From Mycolicibacterium psychrotolerans (GTDB taxonomy: Bacteria; Actinomycetota; Actinomycetes; Mycobacteriales; Mycobacteriaceae), in assembly GCF_010729305.1 (NCBI RefSeq), contig NZ_AP022574.1:3720001-3784000 (forward strand): a stretch of 64,000 nucleotides of DNA. Reading direction: 5' to 3'. The translations under genes were made by a program, and so were the position numbers. The notes under the pieces are model-generated. The model ran no database searches and had not been told where the DNA came from. It saw nothing but the letters and a program-made list of their open reading frames with translations. This document shows positions 10,073 to 25,162 of this stretch, piece by piece; within the stretch, counting starts at the first letter, position 1; each line of letters starts with the position of its first letter.

Positions 10073-11823
10073 CGACTGGCACCAAGCCGACTGAACTCAC
10101 CGCGTCGATACTCGTCCCCGCAGGCGGCACGCCGAACCTTCCCGCTGGTGGTAAGCGGCAGCGAACCCGGACCGACCAACAGAAGGTCCGAGACTCGCAC
10201 ACGGTGTGTCTCGGAGATGGCCGCGGTAACCTGCTGCTCGATCTGATCGAGCTCGGCGCGGTCGCGCCTTTCGGGGTTTTTCAGCTCAGCTATGACGACT
10301 AGGCGTTCGGTGGCGCCGTCGGGCACGGAGATGGCGGCTACCCGACCATGGGTGACTTCGCGAACCGTCGTCTCGATGTCATCGGGATAGTGGTTGCGGC
10401 CGTCGACAATCACCAGGTCCTTGATCCGGCCGACGATGAACAGCTCGCCGTCGAACATCATGCCGAGGTCTGCGGTGCGCAGCCACGGCTCGGCGGGGGT
10501 GCCGGGCGTCGGCTCTACGATCTTGCCGCGGAAGACGCGAGCCGTCTGTTCGGGATTGCGCCAGTAACCGGCCGTGACGTGGTCGCCGTGCAGCCAAACT
10601 TCGCCGACCTGACCCGCAGGCTTCTCCACGAATGTCTCCGGGTCGACGATTCGGACCGTGGTGGAACGAGGCGGACCGACGCTGACAAGCTCAGACCCTC
10701 CGTCGTCACACAGCTCGGCGTGACCGGCCGCCAACTTCTCCAGGTCGAACCGCACCGACTTGGCCGGGCGGTCCGCCATTGTCGAGGACACGTAGATCGT
10801 CGACTCAGCCAGTCCGTAGGACGAGCGCATCGCCGTCGGCGTCAGCTTGAACGGTGCGAAGCGCTCCTGGAACCGGCGCAGGGTGGCGCCGTGCACGCGC
10901 TCGGCACCGTTGATCATCACGCGGACATGGCGCAGATCCTTGCCGGCGAGGTCCTCGTCGGTGGTCCGGCGAGCCGCCAGTTCGTAGGCAAAGTTCGGCG
11001 CTGCTGTGACCACCCACCGGTCTTCGGCGGCCGCGACGTCGGTGGCCAACTGCTGAATCCAGCGGGCTGGTTTGAGCATGAAGCTGATCGGGCTCAGTAG
11101 CGTCGTCGGACAGCCGCTCATGACGCCGAGAAAAATGCCGATGATCAGGCCCATGTCATGATAGAGCGGCAGCCACGATACCGCGCGCAAGCCGGAGGGG
11201 TAGTCGATTTTGTTGCCACCGAAGTAGTCGGGGTTCAGCTGCTCGATGTTGCGAATAACATTTTTGTGGGTTACTTCCACACCGGCCGGCGCACGGGTGG
11301 AGCCCGACGTGTACTGCAGGTACGCAGTCTTCGGCAGTAAGTCCACATTCAGGTTGTCGCCGCTGAAATCGATATCGAGGGTGTCGACCTCAATGACTTT
11401 AGGGGCCCGCTGATGTGGCTGGTCCTTCGCGTATCCGCTGATCTCACCGACGATCGCCGAAGTGGTCAGGATGGCAACAGGAGTGGAATCAGCCAAGGTT
11501 CCGACGATGCGTTCGTCATGCTGCCCGAACAGCGGCGCCGAAAGAGGAACCGCGATGAACCCGGCGCGGATCGCGCCGAGAAATGCGACGACGTAGTCGA
11601 GGTTCTGCGGTGCCAAGATCACGGCACGGTCACCGGGCGAACCAAACTGGAGGAGCTTTGCGGCGACCGCATGTGTCCGGTCGTACAGTTCGTCCCACGA
11701 GATCGTCTCAGCGACTCCGAACGGATCGACGTCGTAGTTGATAGAGGTATAAGCCTCCCCGTGGGGATCCTTGTTCCGACGCTCGGCAAGCAAGGCGGGG
11801 ATCGAGTACTCGGCAATCGCCAT
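10069..11823 (-). CDS. FAAL-1: fatty-acyl-AMP ligase (FadD26/FadD28 type) serving PKS-B
   Basis: 584 residues with the start chosen at 11823, where AAGGA lies 8 nt upstream. The reading frame is open further upstream but without a ribosome-binding site. It belongs to the ANL adenylating superfamily: YTSGSTRAPAGV phosphate loop, WLPLYHDMGL, SSYGLAEST, TADLG, the hinge stretch GRIKDLVIVDGRNHYPDDIE, and a C-terminal lysine in TTSGKVRRAAC. These strings are typical of mycobacterial FAALs, which form acyl-adenylates and pass the chain to an ACP rather than to CoA. FAAL versus FACL activity is inferred from this resemblance and from gene pairing. It starts 85 nt after the PKS-D stop, and its own stop overlaps the PKS-B start. 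Chain-length preference cannot be read from the sequence. Confidence 0.93.
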   Translation of the reverse strand: MAIAEYSIPALLAERRNKDPHGEAYTSINYDVDPFGVAETISWDELYDRTHAVAAKLLQFGSPGDRAVILAPQNLDYVVAFLGAIRAGFIAVPLSAPLFGQHDERIVGTLADSTPVAILTTSAIVGEISGYAKDQPHQRAPKVIEVDTLDIDFSGDNLNVDLLPKTAYLQYTSGSTRAPAGVEVTHKNVIRNIEQLNPDYFGGNKIDYPSGLRAVSWLPLYHDMGLIIGIFLGVMSGCPTTLLSPISFMLKPARWIQQLATDVAAAEDRWVVTAAPNFAYELAARRTTDEDLAGKDLRHVRVMINGAERVHGATLRRFQERFAPFKLTPTAMRSSYGLAESTIYVSSTMADRPAKSVRFDLEKLAAGHAELCDDGGSELVSVGPPRSTTVRIVDPETFVEKPAGQVGEVWLHGDHVTAGYWRNPEQTARVFRGKIVEPTPGTPAEPWLRTADLGMMFDGELFIVGRIKDLVIVDGRNHYPDDIETTVREVTHGRVAAISVPDGATERLVVIAELKNPERRDRAELDQIEQQVTAAISETHRVRVSDLLLVGPGSLPLTTSGKVRRAACGDEYRRGEFSRLGASR

Positions 11824-11908
11824 CAGGGACATCCTTCCCGGTCGACTCGGCCATTGCGATGAAGCTGCCGGGCGCTCGCGGTGAAGGGCCGGCAGAACAT
11901 CGTAGGCA

Positions 11909-17412
<5,504 letters not shown>

Positions 17413-17416
<4 letters not shown>

Positions 17417-19191
17417 CTAGTGACGTCCAGACGGCTGAACTCGTCCTGACGGTAGCGATCCACGCAGGCCGAACGCCGTATCTTGCCGCTGGTTGTAATC
17501 GGGATCGACCCGGGTGCGACCAGCACCAGGTCGGCCACCCGCACACTGTGGGTTTTCTTGATGGCCGAGGCCACCTCGCGCTTGACCGCACGCAATTTGT
17601 CCATTGCCTCGGTCTCGGAGCTGCCCTTCTTCTTCATCTCCACGACGGCGACCAACTGCTCGCTGGTGTCGTCGAGCACCGAGATCGCCGCGACCCGCCC
17701 GCCGGTGATCTCCTGGATGGTCGCCTCGATGTCGTCGGGGTAGTGGTTGCGGCCATCTACGATCAGCATGTCCTTGATTCGGCCGATGATGAACATCTCG
17801 CCCTCGCTCATCACGCCGAGGTCGCCTGTGCGCAGCCACGGACCCACGGGCGTGCCCTCCGACGGGTTGACGACCTCGCCGCCGAAGGTGCGCTCGGTCT
17901 GCTGCGGGTTGCGCCAGTAGCCCAACGCGACCTGGTCGCCGTGCACCCAGATCTCGCCGACCTTGCCGTCGGGGTTCTCGGTGCGGGTCTCGGGGTCGAT
18001 GATGCGCACCGTCGAGGACCGCGGCTCACCGTACGTGACGAGCTCGGTGCCCGCTTCGGTGCCGCAGCGTTCGGCGTGACCGGCCGCGAGCTTCTCGTAG
18101 TCGAACCGCACCGTCGCCGGGCTGTGGCCGGTGGGCGCGGAGATGACGTAAAGCGTCGCCTCGGCCAGGCCGTAGGACGGCCGGATGGTGGTGTCGGGCA
18201 TGTTGAATGCCTTGAACCGCTCGTTGAACCGCCGGATAGTGCTCGAGTGGATGCGTTCGCTGCCGCTGATGATGCCCAACAGGCCGCCAAGGTCCATGCC
18301 CTCTAGGTCGGCGTCGGTCGTCCGGCGGACCGAAAGCTCGAAGGCGAAGTTCGGCGCGGCCGACCATGCGTGCGGGTTGAGTGCGAGCTGCTGGATCCAG
18401 CGGGCCGGCTTCTGCAGGAATGCCACCGGGCTCATCAGGATCGCGGAGCGACCCCACTTCTCCTCGCCGGTGTCCGGCGGGCACAGCAGCGAGGCGAACA
18501 CACCCTGGATGAGCCCCATGTCGTGGTAGAAGGGCAGCCACGACACCATTGTGGTGTCCTGCGGCGGCACCCCGCCGCAGTGTTCCATGTAGTCGGTAAA
18601 GATTTGCTCGAGGTTGGCGATCACGTTCCGGTGCGTGACGATCACACCAGCCGGTGCCCGGGTCGAGCCCGACGTGTACTGCAGGTAGGCAGTTTTGGGC
18701 AGCTGGCCGACGTTGATCTCGACAGTACGCGGCGAGTCGAAGTCCAGCGCGTCGACCTCGACTACTGCGGGCGATACCCCAACGGGCAGACCGCCGACGT
18801 AGGTCATGATGTCGTTGACGACGGCCGAGGTCGTCAGCACCGCGACGGGCTGGCAGTCCTTCAACGCACCGTTCACGCGCTCATCCAGCTGACCCAGGGC
18901 AGGTACAGGCAGCGGCACGGCGATGAAGCCGGCAGCCATGGCGCCGTAGAACGCGATGATGTACTCCAGGCTCTGCGGGGCCAGGATAGCGACGCGGTCG
19001 CCCTTGGATCCGTGACGCAGCAGCTCTTCGGCGACGACCTGGACGCGGTGGTGGACCTGGGCCCACGTCAGCGACTCGCGGTACCCGGCCGGATCGACGT
19101 CGTAGTCGATGAAGGTGTAGGCCACGTCGTCAGGCTGCGTGCGGGCCCGGTCGGCGAGCAGGCCGGGAATGGTCGACTCAAGCAAAGGCAT
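17413..19191 (-). CDS. FAAL-2: fatty-acyl-AMP ligase (FadD26/FadD28 type) serving PKS-D
   Basis: 592 residues, starting at ATG with AAAGGACGT just upstream. Motifs: YTSGSTRAPAGV (about 172-183), WLPFYHDMGL, RPSYGLAEATLYV, TGDLG, GRIKDMLIVDGRNHYPDDIE, and TTSGKIRRSAC with the C-terminal lysine near residue 570. The length and strings are those of mycobacterial fatty-acyl-AMP ligases. The stop codon is shared with the PKS-D start, which argues that the activated acyl chain goes to the PKS-D N-terminal ACP. It differs from FAAL-1 throughout, for example in a longer insert near the YHDMGL region, so the two need not use the same fatty acid. It is the first gene of the FAAL/PKS run; 567 bp separate it from tesA. 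Confidence 0.94.
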
Positions 19192-19758
19192 GGCGACGTC
19201 CTTTCATCAATTAGTTCTGCGTCCCGGCCCCGTTGCCGTCTGGCAAACCGAATCGCAGCTCGTGGCCGCGCATCCCCCGCTCGCCCGAAGGCTAACACCG
19301 ACCCGCCACAAATGTTGTGCGATCCGACCAAGGATTAGACCACAAATAGCTTGCCAGCGGGAAGCGGGCCGACCAGCGGAAGTATTGCCCACAGAGAGTA
19401 AACGCGGGTTAGCAATTTATTCCCGCCGATGGCGCTGCAATTTTGCCAGCTCTACAAACGCCCCACCTCACTCCGGGGTACCGGGTTGCTCGGACGGAGA
19501 ACTGCCCGGTAAGCGGGGTGCTAACCAGGGCTGCTGAATACAATGCTCCTTTGGTCTCGACTTGTGCGTAAGAGGTTTGCGAGATCTGCGCGGACGTGTC
19601 GTGTTCGGTCCTGACCCGGCGGTAAGAAGCAGGTCCGGGGACGTGTGGACGGGCCCGCGGCCACGTGACGCCCGGACGCGGCGGGTGTGCTCTGCCGAAA
19701 ATGACGGTTCCCGCCGACGGCTCTGCAGGTGTGGCGAAGACCACAGCCGTGTCGTAGG
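19192..19758. other. Intergenic region between the tesA-like gene and FAAL-2; probable promoter region
   Basis: 567 bp with no convincing gene. It is locally richer in A+T than its surroundings, especially about 19300-19460, which is unusual for this window. The short reading frames inside it lack good ribosome-binding sites and familiar sequence. It lies immediately upstream of the FAAL/PKS run on the minus strand, so it most likely holds that operon's promoter and leader. No clear -35/-10 pair or known operator could be assigned. Confidence 0.5.
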
Positions 19759-20463
19759 CTATCGGGCCGCACGCGCCCGGATTTTGCCCTCGATATCGGG
19801 CACCACCTCACCGAGGTGCTCGTTGAGGTAGAAGTGGTGCCCCGGCAACTCGGTGGCGGTGAATTCGGCTGCGGTGCGGTCGGCCCACGGCTTCACCTTC
19901 TCGGCCGTCGCGATCTCGTCGTCGTCCCCGTAGTAGGCGTGGATCGGGCAGGACAGCGTCACCTCGGGCGGGCAGCTGTACGACGCGATCGCCTTCAGCC
20001 CGCGCAGCGTCGGCAGGATCGCCGCCGCGAACCCCGGGTTCTTCATGAACTCGGGGTTGGCGCCCGTCATCGAGCTGACCGCGGCCAGCAGACCGTCGTC
20101 GTCGTCGGGGATGTCCTCGTAGCCGACGTGGCCGGGCGCGGCGACCGCCGAGACGAACAGTGCGCCGATCGGCCGGCCCGCCGCCTCGAACCGGCGTGCC
20201 ACCTCGAAGGCCAGCAGGCCGCCCATGCTGTGCCCGAAGAAGAAGACCGGCCCGCCGTGATCTTTGGCCGGCGACACCATCGTCACCACCTCGTCGGCCA
20301 GCGCGGGCAGGCTGGTGAACGACGCGAAGTCCTGCTTGCCGCGCTGCCCGGGGTACTGCACCGCGGTCCGCTTGATGTCCATGGTGAACGTCTTGGCGAA
20401 CGGCACGTAGTACTGCGCCGACCCGCCCGCGTGCGGGAAGATGAACAACCTGGGCTGTGTCAC
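19759..20463 (-). CDS. tesA: TesA-like type II thioesterase
   Basis: 234 residues from a GTG start. Alpha/beta hydrolase of the thioesterase family: FPHAGGSAQYY near the N-terminus, nucleophile elbow GHSMGG (Ser about 79), a GDDDEI acid region and ELPGHHFYL carrying the catalytic His. Type II thioesterases free mis-primed or finished acyl chains from PKS carrier proteins. In M. tuberculosis, TesA is encoded beside fadD26-ppsA and is needed for phthiocerol lipids. Here too it lies upstream of and co-directional with the FAAL/PKS genes, so it is the likely editing or release enzyme of this cluster. The alternative is another lipid pathway elsewhere in the genome, but proximity favours this one. 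Confidence 0.9.
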   Translation of the reverse strand: MTQPRLFIFPHAGGSAQYYVPFAKTFTMDIKRTAVQYPGQRGKQDFASFTSLPALADEVVTMVSPAKDHGGPVFFFGHSMGGLLAFEVARRFEAAGRPIGALFVSAVAAPGHVGYEDIPDDDDGLLAAVSSMTGANPEFMKNPGFAAAILPTLRGLKAIASYSCPPEVTLSCPIHAYYGDDDEIATAEKVKPWADRTAAEFTATELPGHHFYLNEHLGEVVPDIEGKIRARAAR

Positions 20464-20565
20464 CGGGCCACCCTATCTTCTCCCCCTCGTCATCTACTCC
20501 CCCGCGTCGTCAGGCGTGAGTCCGACTGCCGACTCCTCCTCGCCTCGTTCCTCGGCGCATCGTCG

Positions 20566-23427
20566 TCAGGCGAACGCTTCCACGGGCGGGCACGAGCACA
20601 CAAGGTTGCGGTCGCCGTACGCGCCGTCGATACGGCGCACCGGCGGCCACACCTTCGGCCGGAACCCATGTCCCAGCGGATAACCCGCCTCCTGACGGGT
20701 GTACGGATGCTGCCAGTCGTCGGCTGTCAGGCATTCCGCGGTGTGCGGGGCGCCGCGCAGAGGATTGTCCTCGGCCGGCCACACACCGGAGCCCACCTTG
20801 TCGATCTCGGCGCGGATCGCGATCATCGCCTCGCAGAACGCGTCCACCTCGGCCAGCGACTCGCTCTCGGTCGGCTCCACCATCAGCGTGCCGGCCACCG
20901 GGAAGCTCATCGTCGGGGCGTGGAAACCGTAGTCGGCGAGCCGCTTGGCCACGTCGTCGACGGTCACACCGGTCGCCTTGGTGATCCCCCGCAGGTCCAG
21001 GATGCACTCGTGGGCAACCATGCCGTTCTCTCCGGTGTAGAGCACCGGGTAGTACTCGTCGAGACGGCGGGCGATGTAGTTGGCCGAGGCGATCGCCACC
21101 AGCGTCGCCGACCGCAGTCCGGCCGCGCCCATCATCCGGATGTAGGCCCACGTGATCGGCAGGATCGACGCAGAACCGTACGGCGCCGCCGACACGGTCA
21201 GCTCGTCGGAGAGCTCCTCGGCCAGCGGGTGTCCGGGCAGGTACGGCGCCAGGTGCGCGCGCACCGCCACCGGACCCACACCCGGGCCACCGCCGCCGTG
21301 CGGGATGCAGAACGTCTTGTGCAGGTTGAGGTGGCTGACGTCGCCGCCGAACCGCCCCGGCCGGGCCAGTCCGACCAGCGCGTTGAGGTTCGCGCCGTCG
21401 ACGTAGACCTGTCCGCCGGCGTCGTGCACGGCGGCGCAGATGTCGGCGATGTCGTGCTCGTACACGCCGTGCGTGGACGGATAGGTGATCATCAGGGCCG
21501 ACAGCCGCTCGGCGTGCTCGGCCACCTTGGCGCGCAGGTCGTCGAGGTCGACGTCGCCGTTCTCCCGGCAGGCCACCACGACCACCTTCATGCCGGCCAG
21601 CGCGGCCGACGCGGCGTTGGTGCCGTGCGCGCTGGACGGGATCAGGCACACGTTGCGCCCGGCCTGGCCGCGCGCGATGTGGTAGGCCTGGATCGCCAGC
21701 AGGCCCGCGTACTCGCCCTGCGATCCGGCGTTGGGCTGCAGCGAGATCTCGTCGTACCCGGTGATCCCCGTCAGCCAGGCCTGCAGATCGGCGATCAGCC
21801 GGCGCAGGCCCGGGGTGTCCGAGGCCGGGGCGAACGGATGCTGGCGGCCGAACTCCGGCCAGGTGATCGGCTCCATCTCGGCGGCCGCGTTGAGCTTCAT
21901 CGTGCACGATCCCAGCGGGATCATGCTGCGGTCCAGCGCGATGTCCTTGTCGGCGAGCGACCGCAGGTACCGCATCATCGCGGTCTCGGTGCGGTACGAC
22001 GTGAACGCCGGGTGGGTCAGGAACTGCGAGGTTCTGGTTGCGATGTCCGCACCCGCGCGGGCGGCCGGAACCGTGGTGGCCCCCGCCGAGAACGCGGCGA
22101 GCACGTCGGCGACGTGCGCGTCGGTGGTGGCCTCGTCGCAGGCGACCGACACGTGGTCGGCGTCGACGAACCACAGGTTGATGCCGCGGCGCTTGGCGGC
22201 GTCGACGACCTCGCGCGCCCGGGCCGGCACATGGGCCAGCACGGTGTCGAAGAACGCGGGATGCACCACCTCGACGCCGGCCTCGGACAGGCCGCCGGCC
22301 AGGGCGCGGGCGTTGTCGTGGACGCGGCCGGCGATCGCGCGCAGGCCGTCGGCGCCGTGATAGCTGGCGTACATCGCGGCCATCACGGCCAGCAGCACCT
22401 GCGCGGTGCAGATGTTGCTGGTCGCCTTGTCGCGGCGGATGTGCTGTTCACGGGTCTGCAGCGCCAGTCGGTAGGCCGGCGCTCCGTCGGCGTCCACCGA
22501 CACCCCGACCAGCCGGCCGGGCAGCTGCCGCGCGTGCTTGGCGTGCACCGCCAGATAGCCGGCGTGCGGACCGCCGAAGCCCATCGGGACCCCGAACCGC
22601 TGGGTGGTGCCGAACGCGACGTCCGCGCCGATCTCACCGGGCGGGGCGATCAGGGTCAGCGCGAGCAAGTCGGCGCCGATCGCCACCAGGGCGCCGCGCT
22701 CGTGTGCCTGCGCGACGAGGTCGCTCCAGTCGTCGACGGCGCCGCTGGCGCCGGGCAGCTGGGCGATGACGCCGAAGAAGTCGCCCTCGGGCAGGCCCAG
22801 GCGCAGATCGGCGGTGACGATCTCGATGCCGAGCGGCTCGGCGCGGGTGGCGAGCACGGCCGCGGTCTGGGGGTAGACGTCGGTATCAACAGCGAGGCGG
22901 CGACCGGATCCGCGCACCGCGCGCTGCATCAGTGTCATCGCCTCGGCGGCCGCGGTGGCCTCGTCCAGCATCGAGGCGTTGGCCACCTCCAGCCCGGTCA
23001 GGTCGGTCACCATGGTCTGGAAGTTCAGCAGCGCCTCGAGCCGGCCCTGGCTGATCTCGGGCTGGTAGGGCGTGTAGGCGGTGTACCAGGCCGGGTTCTC
23101 GAGGATGTTGCGCTTCAGCACCGGCGGGGTGAGCGTGTCGAAGTAGCCCTGGCCGATCATCGACACCGCGACGGTGTTCGACTGGGCCAGCGCCCGCAGC
23201 TCGGCCAGCGCCTCGGCCTCGGTGGCCGCAGGCGGCAGGTGGTCGAGGCCGGGGGCCACGCCGTCGCCGGTCAGTGCGTCGAGGATGCCGGCGGGCAGCG
23301 CCTTGGCGGCCAGTTCGTCGAGGGAGCTGACGCCGATGGTGGTGAGCAGCGTGGCGACGGCATCGGCGTCCGGGCCGATGTGACGGTCGACGAAGGCGAG
23401 CTCGGTGGGGGTGGGCTGATCAGACAC
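20566..23427 (-). CDS. gcvB: Glycine dehydrogenase (aminomethyl-transferring), P-protein
   Basis: 953 residues, the usual length of the single-chain P-protein, from a GTG start. It decarboxylates glycine and passes the aminomethyl group to lipoyl-GcvH in the cytosol. The PLP-binding motif HKTFCIPHGGGGPG is present with the lysine near residue 704. SAHGTNAASAALAGMKVV and MIPLGSCTMKLNA are family-typical, and the N-terminal half carries the duplicated fold. A tandem glycine riboswitch lies directly upstream. It corresponds to Rv1832 in the conserved block. The H-protein gene is about 3 kb upstream in transcription order; T- and L-protein genes are not in the window. Confidence 0.97.
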   Translation of the reverse strand: MSDQPTPTELAFVDRHIGPDADAVATLLTTIGVSSLDELAAKALPAGILDALTGDGVAPGLDHLPPAATEAEALAELRALAQSNTVAVSMIGQGYFDTLTPPVLKRNILENPAWYTAYTPYQPEISQGRLEALLNFQTMVTDLTGLEVANASMLDEATAAAEAMTLMQRAVRGSGRRLAVDTDVYPQTAAVLATRAEPLGIEIVTADLRLGLPEGDFFGVIAQLPGASGAVDDWSDLVAQAHERGALVAIGADLLALTLIAPPGEIGADVAFGTTQRFGVPMGFGGPHAGYLAVHAKHARQLPGRLVGVSVDADGAPAYRLALQTREQHIRRDKATSNICTAQVLLAVMAAMYASYHGADGLRAIAGRVHDNARALAGGLSEAGVEVVHPAFFDTVLAHVPARAREVVDAAKRRGINLWFVDADHVSVACDEATTDAHVADVLAAFSAGATTVPAARAGADIATRTSQFLTHPAFTSYRTETAMMRYLRSLADKDIALDRSMIPLGSCTMKLNAAAEMEPITWPEFGRQHPFAPASDTPGLRRLIADLQAWLTGITGYDEISLQPNAGSQGEYAGLLAIQAYHIARGQAGRNVCLIPSSAHGTNAASAALAGMKVVVVACRENGDVDLDDLRAKVAEHAERLSALMITYPSTHGVYEHDIADICAAVHDAGGQVYVDGANLNALVGLARPGRFGGDVSHLNLHKTFCIPHGGGGPGVGPVAVRAHLAPYLPGHPLAEELSDELTVSAAPYGSASILPITWAYIRMMGAAGLRSATLVAIASANYIARRLDEYYPVLYTGENGMVAHECILDLRGITKATGVTVDDVAKRLADYGFHAPTMSFPVAGTLMVEPTESESLAEVDAFCEAMIAIRAEIDKVGSGVWPAEDNPLRGAPHTAECLTADDWQHPYTRQEAGYPLGHGFRPKVWPPVRRIDGAYGDRNLVCSCPPVEAFA

Positions 23428-23432
23428 TTAGG

Positions 23433-23480
23433 ACGTCTCCCGACGTTCGGGCGCGAGGAGCGCACGCAGAGCGGCTCCTC
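23433..23480 (-). promoter_or_regulatory. Candidate riboswitch expression platform: two hairpins before the gcvB start
   Basis: GAGGAGC (23455-23461) and GCTCCTC (23474-23480) can pair, and the upstream arm touches the 3' end of the second aptamer. Next, ACGTC (23442-23446 read on the minus strand) and GACGT (23433-23437) can form a hairpin whose loop contains GGGA, the core of the likely ribosome-binding site GGGAG. There is no U-tract, so control of translation is more likely than termination. This is inference from complementarity. Confidence 0.5.
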
Positions 23481-23690
23481 CCCCTCTGTCGTCGGCCCGG
23501 TCCGGGCGGCCTGAGAGATTCGGCCACCTCGACGCGGGTCAAGATGCCCTTTCCCCATGGGCGGGTGCGGTGCACCGCTTTCCAGAGGCATCGGGGCCTG
23601 TCGCGGTCCGGGGTGCCTGAGAGGTTGACGGAGAGGTGTTGCTCCTTCGGCGTCCGTGGCTGGCGGCCACGGAACTCTCCCGCGAGAGGG
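23476..23690 (-). promoter_or_regulatory. Tandem glycine riboswitch upstream of gcvB
   Basis: On the minus strand two aptamers follow each other. The first (about 23690-23597) has GCGGGAGAG, GCCGAAGGAGCAA, CCTCTCAGGCA and a closing GACAGG. The second (about 23590-23476) has CTCTGG, a GGGGAAAG loop, ATCTCTCAGGC and GACAGAGG. These are the conserved strings of the glycine riboswitch, in the usual two-aptamer arrangement. It should turn on gcvB when glycine is abundant. Assignment is from motifs; no folding was run. Confidence 0.88.
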
Positions 23691-23734
23691 CGATGCGGGC
23701 CCGAGTCTACCGGCCCCGTTTCGCGCTCGCCCGA

Positions 23735-24358
23735 TCAGCCGATCTTGCGGTCGCGGTGCTTACGTCGGGACGCCAGCTCGTCCTCCGGCGCGGAGATCGA
23801 TTCGCCGCCGTCGGCACGTTCACCGGGGAAGTCGGCGATCGCGCCCGTCAGTTCCCGCATCGCGCCCGAGACGGCGATGCCGAAGACGCCCTGACCGCCC
23901 TGCAGCAGGTCCACCACTTCCTCGGCCGAGGTGCACTCGTAGACCGTGGTGCCGTCGGAGAACAGCGTGATGTTGGCCAGATCGGAGACGCCGCGCTGGC
24001 GCAGATGGTCGACGGCGACGCGGATGTTGTGCAGCGAGATGCCGGTGTCGAGGAGCCGTTTGACGATCTTGAGGACCAGGATGTCCTTGAAGGAGTACAG
24101 CCGCTGGCTGCCCGACCCCGCGGCGCCGCGGATCGAGGGCACCACCAGTGAGGTCCTGGCCCAGTAGTCGAGCTGCCGGTAGGTGATCCCGGCGATCTGG
24201 CAGGCGCTGGGCCCGCGGTAGCCGACGAGTTCGTCGGGCACCGAGTCGTCGGGGAACAACCCGGCCTGCACCGGCTCGGCGGCCACCCGGGGAAGAGGGT
24301 CCGCCTGAGGAGAGCCGGTGCTCAGATCCAATTGCTCCTGGCGGGGCGTGTCTCCCAC
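23735..24358 (-). CDS. MerR-family transcriptional regulator (Rv1830-like)
   Basis: 207 residues with GTG at 24358 as start, preceded by AGAGGA 8 nt upstream. The same frame is open to an ATG at 24544 (269 residues), but that part is low-complexity and has no good ribosome-binding site. After a disordered N-terminus comes a MerR-type helix-turn-helix: PSACQIAGITYRQLDYW, then RLYSFKDILVLKIVKRLLDTG. The C-terminal part (VFGIAVSGAMRELTGAI) is not a metal-binding domain. Position between gcvB and the DUF151 gene matches Rv1830, one of two MerR-like genes flanking Rv1829. Target genes are not evident. Confidence 0.85.
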   Translation of the reverse strand: MGDTPRQEQLDLSTGSPQADPLPRVAAEPVQAGLFPDDSVPDELVGYRGPSACQIAGITYRQLDYWARTSLVVPSIRGAAGSGSQRLYSFKDILVLKIVKRLLDTGISLHNIRVAVDHLRQRGVSDLANITLFSDGTTVYECTSAEEVVDLLQGGQGVFGIAVSGAMRELTGAIADFPGERADGGESISAPEDELASRRKHRDRKIG

Positions 24359-24573
24359 TTGTCGAATCCTCTCGCCGATCGAACTCGCGTCGCCTGACCT
24401 GCGTGGGCGCACGTTATCCCAGCCCGAACTTCGTTCGAGCATACGCTCGGACGCCTGTCCTGACTGCCCGTCGGGACCAAGTATGGCTGCCCGTCGTGGC
24501 GGTGCCGGAAACTCGCCCCGCGTGTCGAGCGCGACGAGACGCATCCGTGACCAATCGGTGCTAGGTGGCAGTC

Positions 24574-25068
24574 CTAGGTTGCCTTGAAGTCGTCCGGGGA
24601 GACGCTGTCGAGGAACTCCTTGAACTTCTCCACCTCGTCCTCGCGAACGGCGCCGGTGGCCTCGTCGTCGTTCTCGTCGGGGATCAGCAGCCCGGCTTCG
24701 GCGAGCACGGCCTCCTCGACGTAGATCGGTACCCCCACCCGCAGCGCGATGGCCACCGAATCCGACGGCCGCGCCGAGACCTTGATGTCGCGGTCGAAGA
24801 TCAGGTCGGCGTAGAACGTGCCTTCCTGCAGATCGACGATGCGTACTTCCTTGAGTGAATGACCAAGTGCGGCAATGACATCACGGAACAGGTCGTGGGT
24901 CAGCGGGCGGGCCGGCTCGACCCCCTGCTGTTCCAGGGCGATGGCCGCGGCCTCGGACTGCCCGATCCAGATCGGCAGATAGCGGTCGCCGTTGGACTCC
25001 CGCAGCAACAGAACGGGCTGGTTCTGCGGCTGTTCCACGCGGATTCCGACGACGCGAACCTCACCCAT
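24574..25068 (-). CDS. DUF151 / bifunctional nuclease-domain protein (Rv1829-like)
   Basis: 164 residues. The whole protein fits the BFN (DUF151) domain: LPIWIGQSEAAAIAL, GVEPARPLTHDLF, YADLIFDRD and SARPSDSVAIALRVGVPI, followed by an acidic C-terminal tail. The family is small, cytosolic and widespread in actinobacteria. Nuclease activity has been claimed for plant members, but the bacterial role is uncertain. It lies between two MerR genes on the same strand, exactly as Rv1828-Rv1829-Rv1830, so a shared regulatory unit is plausible. Confidence 0.88.
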   Translation of the reverse strand: MGEVRVVGIRVEQPQNQPVLLLRESNGDRYLPIWIGQSEAAAIALEQQGVEPARPLTHDLFRDVIAALGHSLKEVRIVDLQEGTFYADLIFDRDIKVSARPSDSVAIALRVGVPIYVEEAVLAEAGLLIPDENDDEATGAVREDEVEKFKEFLDSVSPDDFKAT

Positions 25069-25162
25069 GTGTGCCTGCCCTCCGCACCGGTGTTGCCCTG
25101 TTCCGTCCGGTCCTGTCGACGGCCCGGACGCGACGGTGAAGCCGTCGAATCGAGTCTAGTCC

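Noticed and set aside
20464..20565. Terminator between gcvB and the tesA-like gene
   Set aside because: No GC hairpin with a T-run was found; the 102-bp gap holds pyrimidine-rich sequence only.
19729..23514. 1,261-codon open frame on the plus strand across tesA and gcvB
   Set aside because: It is antisense to two well-supported genes, has no recognisable domain, is Arg/Gly/Val/His-rich in the way of GC-skewed shadow frames, and lacks a ribosome-binding site.
24359..24544. Longer N-terminus for the MerR-like regulator
   Set aside because: The added residues are low-complexity, and the GTG at 24358 has a better ribosome-binding site; kept only as an alternative.
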